From NCBI GenBank assembly GCA_016844545.1, contig JAENJC010000150.1, positions 1 to 6,251 of the forward strand: 6,251 nucleotides of DNA, read 5' to 3'. Below, piece after piece: positions 4,233 through 6,251 of the stretch. Origin of the DNA: Deltaproteobacteria bacterium. Lineage in GTDB: Bacteria > Desulfobacterota > JAENJC01. The position numbers and the translations under genes are program-made. Each line of letters opens with the position of its first letter. The stretch's first letter is position 1. The notes under the pieces were generated by a model. That model searched no databases. It was not told where the DNA came from and saw only the letters and a list, made by a program, of their open reading frames with translations.

Positions 4233-6251
4233 ATGGTAAGGCTGTCAGATCCAAACCTTTCAAAGATATCAGATATCCCTGACGAGCTTTACGTCCTCCC
4301 TCTCAAGGATTCCGTAATATTCCCTGCCATGGTTCTCCCGATCTTTCTTACAAGAGAAGATGACATAGCGGTTGTAAACAAGGCCTTACTTGGCGATCAC
4401 ATGGTAGTAATGGTGGCCCAGAAAGATCCATCTGTAGAAACTCCTTCCGCTGATGACCTTTACAAGTTCGGCACCGCAACCAGGATAATCCAGATGGTAA
4501 AGCTTCAGGAGGGTGGCGTAAAGCTCCTGGTGGAGGGGATCAACAGGGTAAAGATAGTTGAGTACTTCAGGGAAGGGACTCACCTGAAGGCCAGGGTTGA
4601 GGAAGTGAGGGAGTTCTTTGAAAAGACGATTATCGTGGATGCCCTTGTCCAGAGTATCATTGCCCTCTTCAAGGTCGCTCTCGCCATTGGCAGACCTCTA
4701 CCTGTGGACGTGCTGAAGCTGATAGACAAGATAGAAAACCCCGCCAGACTTGCAGACCTCATAGCCATATACCTGGCACTAAAGCTTAATGAGCAGCAGG
4801 AAGTGCTTGAAACCATCGACCCGCTGGAGCGGATAAAGAAGGTATTTGTCTTCCTCTCCAGAGAGGTGCAGACGATGCAGATCAGGGGGAAGATACAGGC
4901 CGATGTAGCCCAGGAGATGGGGAAGAGCCAGAGAGAATATCTCCTCAGGCAGCAGATGAAGGCCATCCAGAAAGAGCTTGGCGAGGAAGACCCCCATATG
5001 GCCGAGATGAGCGAATTAGGAGAAAAGATTAAGACGGCCGGAATGCCCCCTAATGTTGAGGAGATCGCCAACAAGGAGCTTTCGAGGCTGGAAAAAATGA
5101 ACCCTGCCTCTGCGGAATATACCGTATCCCTCACCTATCTGGATTACCTCATTACTCTCCCCTGGGCAAAAAGGACGGAGGACAACCTGGACATCAACAG
5201 GGCGGAGCAGATACTTAACGAAGACCATTACGACCTCGAAAAGGTAAAAGACAGGATACTGGAGTATCTGGCAGTCAGGAAGATAAAAGAAGGCGTGAAA
5301 GGCCCTATCCTCTGCTTTGTGGGCCCTCCGGGAGTCGGTAAGACATCCCTTGGGAAGTCTATTGCCAGGGCCATGGAGAGAAAGTTCATCAGGATGTCCC
5401 TCGGAGGGATGAGGGACGAGGCGGAGATCAGGGGACACAGGAGGACTTATGTTGGGGCCCTTCCTGGAAGGATCATTCAGGAGATAAGGAGATGCGGCTA
5501 CAACAACCCTGTCTTCATGCTTGATGAGGTTGACAAGATCGGTATGGACTTCAGGGGAGACCCGGCGGCTGCCCTTTTGGAGGTCCTGGACCCGGAGCAG
5601 AACTTCTCTTTCAGTGACCATTACCTGGATTTACCATTTGACCTGTCCAAGGTGATGTTCATAACAACGGCCAACATCCTGGACCCTGTGCCCCCTGCCC
5701 TTAAGGACAGGATGGAGGTCATTTACCTTTCAGGGTACACGGAGGAGGAGAAGGAGAAGATTTCCTTCCAGTTCCTTATTCCAAAGCAGATAGAGGAAAA
5801 CGGCCTTAAGGATAAAGGGGTAAAGTTTACAGCGGAGGCTGTTGAAAAGATAATAAGGGAGTATACAAAAGAGGCGGGGTTGAGGAACATAGAGAGAGAG
5901 ATTGCGTCTATATGCCGTAAGATTGCGCGGAACATGGCGCAGGGGAAGGGAGTATGCTGTGATGTGACCCCTGAGATAGTGGAAGAGTTCCTTGGACCGA
6001 GAAAATTCTTTGTAGAGATAGCAGAAGAGACCGACAAAATAGGTGTTGCGACAGGCCTTGCATGGACGGAGGCTGGAGGAGACATAATATTTGTTGAGGC
6101 AACAAAGATGAAAGGGAGAAGGGGGCTCACCCTTACCGGCTCTTTGGGAGATGTAATGAAGGAATCAGCCCAGGCAGCAATGAGCTACATGCGCACCCAT
6201 GCCACGGACTACCATATATCCGAGGACTTCTTCAACAAATACGATATACAC
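4233..6251 (+). CDS. lon: ATP-dependent protease Lon (LonA), N-terminal 673 residues, runs off the window
   Basis: Lon is the cytosolic hexameric AAA+ protease that degrades misfolded and selected regulatory proteins. The frame is open to the last base. Residues about 19-205 form the substrate-binding N domain (LYVLPLKDSVIFPAMVLPIF). A helical coiled-coil region spans about 213-260 (GKSQREYLLRQQMKAIQKEL). The AAA+ module follows, with Walker A GPPGVGKT at 364-371 (Lys370), Walker B FMLDEVD with Asp431-Glu432, sensor-1 Asn481 in ITTAN, arginine finger Arg493 in KDRMEVI, and sensor-2 Arg551 in GLRNIEREI. The protease domain begins near residue 590 (TGLAWTEAGGD). The window ends at DIH, about 14 residues before the expected catalytic Ser of PKDGPSAG, so the Ser-Lys dyad cannot be checked. 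Motif spacing matches E. coli Lon within about ten residues. ATG 4233 is preferred over 4230 for its ribosome-site spacing. No heat-shock element is seen; expression probably depends on the HNH promoter. Confidence 0.97.
   Translation, partial: MVRLSDPNLSKISDIPDELYVLPLKDSVIFPAMVLPIFLTREDDIAVVNKALLGDHMVVMVAQKDPSVETPSADDLYKFGTATRIIQMVKLQEGGVKLLVEGINRVKIVEYFREGTHLKARVEEVREFFEKTIIVDALVQSIIALFKVALAIGRPLPVDVLKLIDKIENPARLADLIAIYLALKLNEQQEVLETIDPLERIKKVFVFLSREVQTMQIRGKIQADVAQEMGKSQREYLLRQQMKAIQKELGEEDPHMAEMSELGEKIKTAGMPPNVEEIANKELSRLEKMNPASAEYTVSLTYLDYLITLPWAKRTEDNLDINRAEQILNEDHYDLEKVKDRILEYLAVRKIKEGVKGPILCFVGPPGVGKTSLGKSIARAMERKFIRMSLGGMRDEAEIRGHRRTYVGALPGRIIQEIRRCGYNNPVFMLDEVDKIGMDFRGDPAAALLEVLDPEQNFSFSDHYLDLPFDLSKVMFITTANILDPVPPALKDRMEVIYLSGYTEEEKEKISFQFLIPKQIEENGLKDKGVKFTAEAVEKIIREYTKEAGLRNIEREIASICRKIARNMAQGKGVCCDVTPEIVEEFLGPRKFFVEIAEETDKIGVATGLAWTEAGGDIIFVEATKMKGRRGLTLTGSLGDVMKESAQAAMSYMRTHATDYHISEDFFNKYDIH

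Noticed and set aside
4580..5621. Long minus-strand open frames (184 and 201 codons) opposite lon
   Set aside because: They mirror lon, with compositions typical of antisense translation and no known motifs; the plus strand has every Lon signature.
4233..6251. Lon lacking its protease active site as a truncated or inactive form
   Set aside because: The frame is still open at the window edge and ends just before the expected Ser motif, so the absence is due to the window and not the gene.
1..6251. Novel defence or mobile system in the window
   Set aside because: No integrase, transposase, restriction-modification, toxin-antitoxin, CRISPR or phage gene is visible. The HNH protein is a common chromosomal family and the other genes are housekeeping or signalling.

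Overview
The window holds five genes or gene parts in ordinary bacterial arrangement, with no mobile element, CRISPR array or RNA gene that I can recognise. Arginine is written mostly with AGG/AGA and isoleucine often with ATA. The protein set (P2-type cation ATPase, HD-GYP regulator with REC and DUF4388 domains, small SPL-like radical SAM protein, HNH protein, Lon) suits a Gram-negative, environmental, Nitrospirota- or deltaproteobacteria-like lineage. That placement is an inference from style and not a proven assignment.

Layout: (1) 1-738 (+) is the C-terminal membrane half of a P2-type cation-pumping ATPase. (2) 739-965 is a 227-bp spacer with two hairpin palindromes that look like dispersed repeats, then a near-consensus sigma70 promoter. 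(3) 966-2348 (+) encodes a REC/HD-GYP/REC regulator whose HD motif has lost its histidine. Directly behind it, in the -1 frame (about 2336-2617), lies a DUF4388-like domain with no start codon of its own, so the two look like one protein split by a frameshift. (4) 2747-3490 (-) is an SPL-family radical SAM protein, convergent with the regulator. (5) After a 146-bp divergent promoter region, 3637-4230 (+) encodes an HNH-nuclease-family protein. It is translationally coupled (TAATG junction) to (6) lon, 4233 to the window end (+), which stops about 14 residues before the catalytic serine.

Functionally, the regulator gene would be a c-di-GMP (or other cyclic dinucleotide) sensor or effector rather than a clear phosphodiesterase. 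The HNH-lon pair is probably one transcription unit linking a nucleic-acid enzyme to protein quality control, but the functional link is unproven. The points most worth a second look are the regulator/DUF4388 frameshift, the HD-to-RD substitution, and the promoters placed so close to start codons that leaderless mRNAs are predicted.
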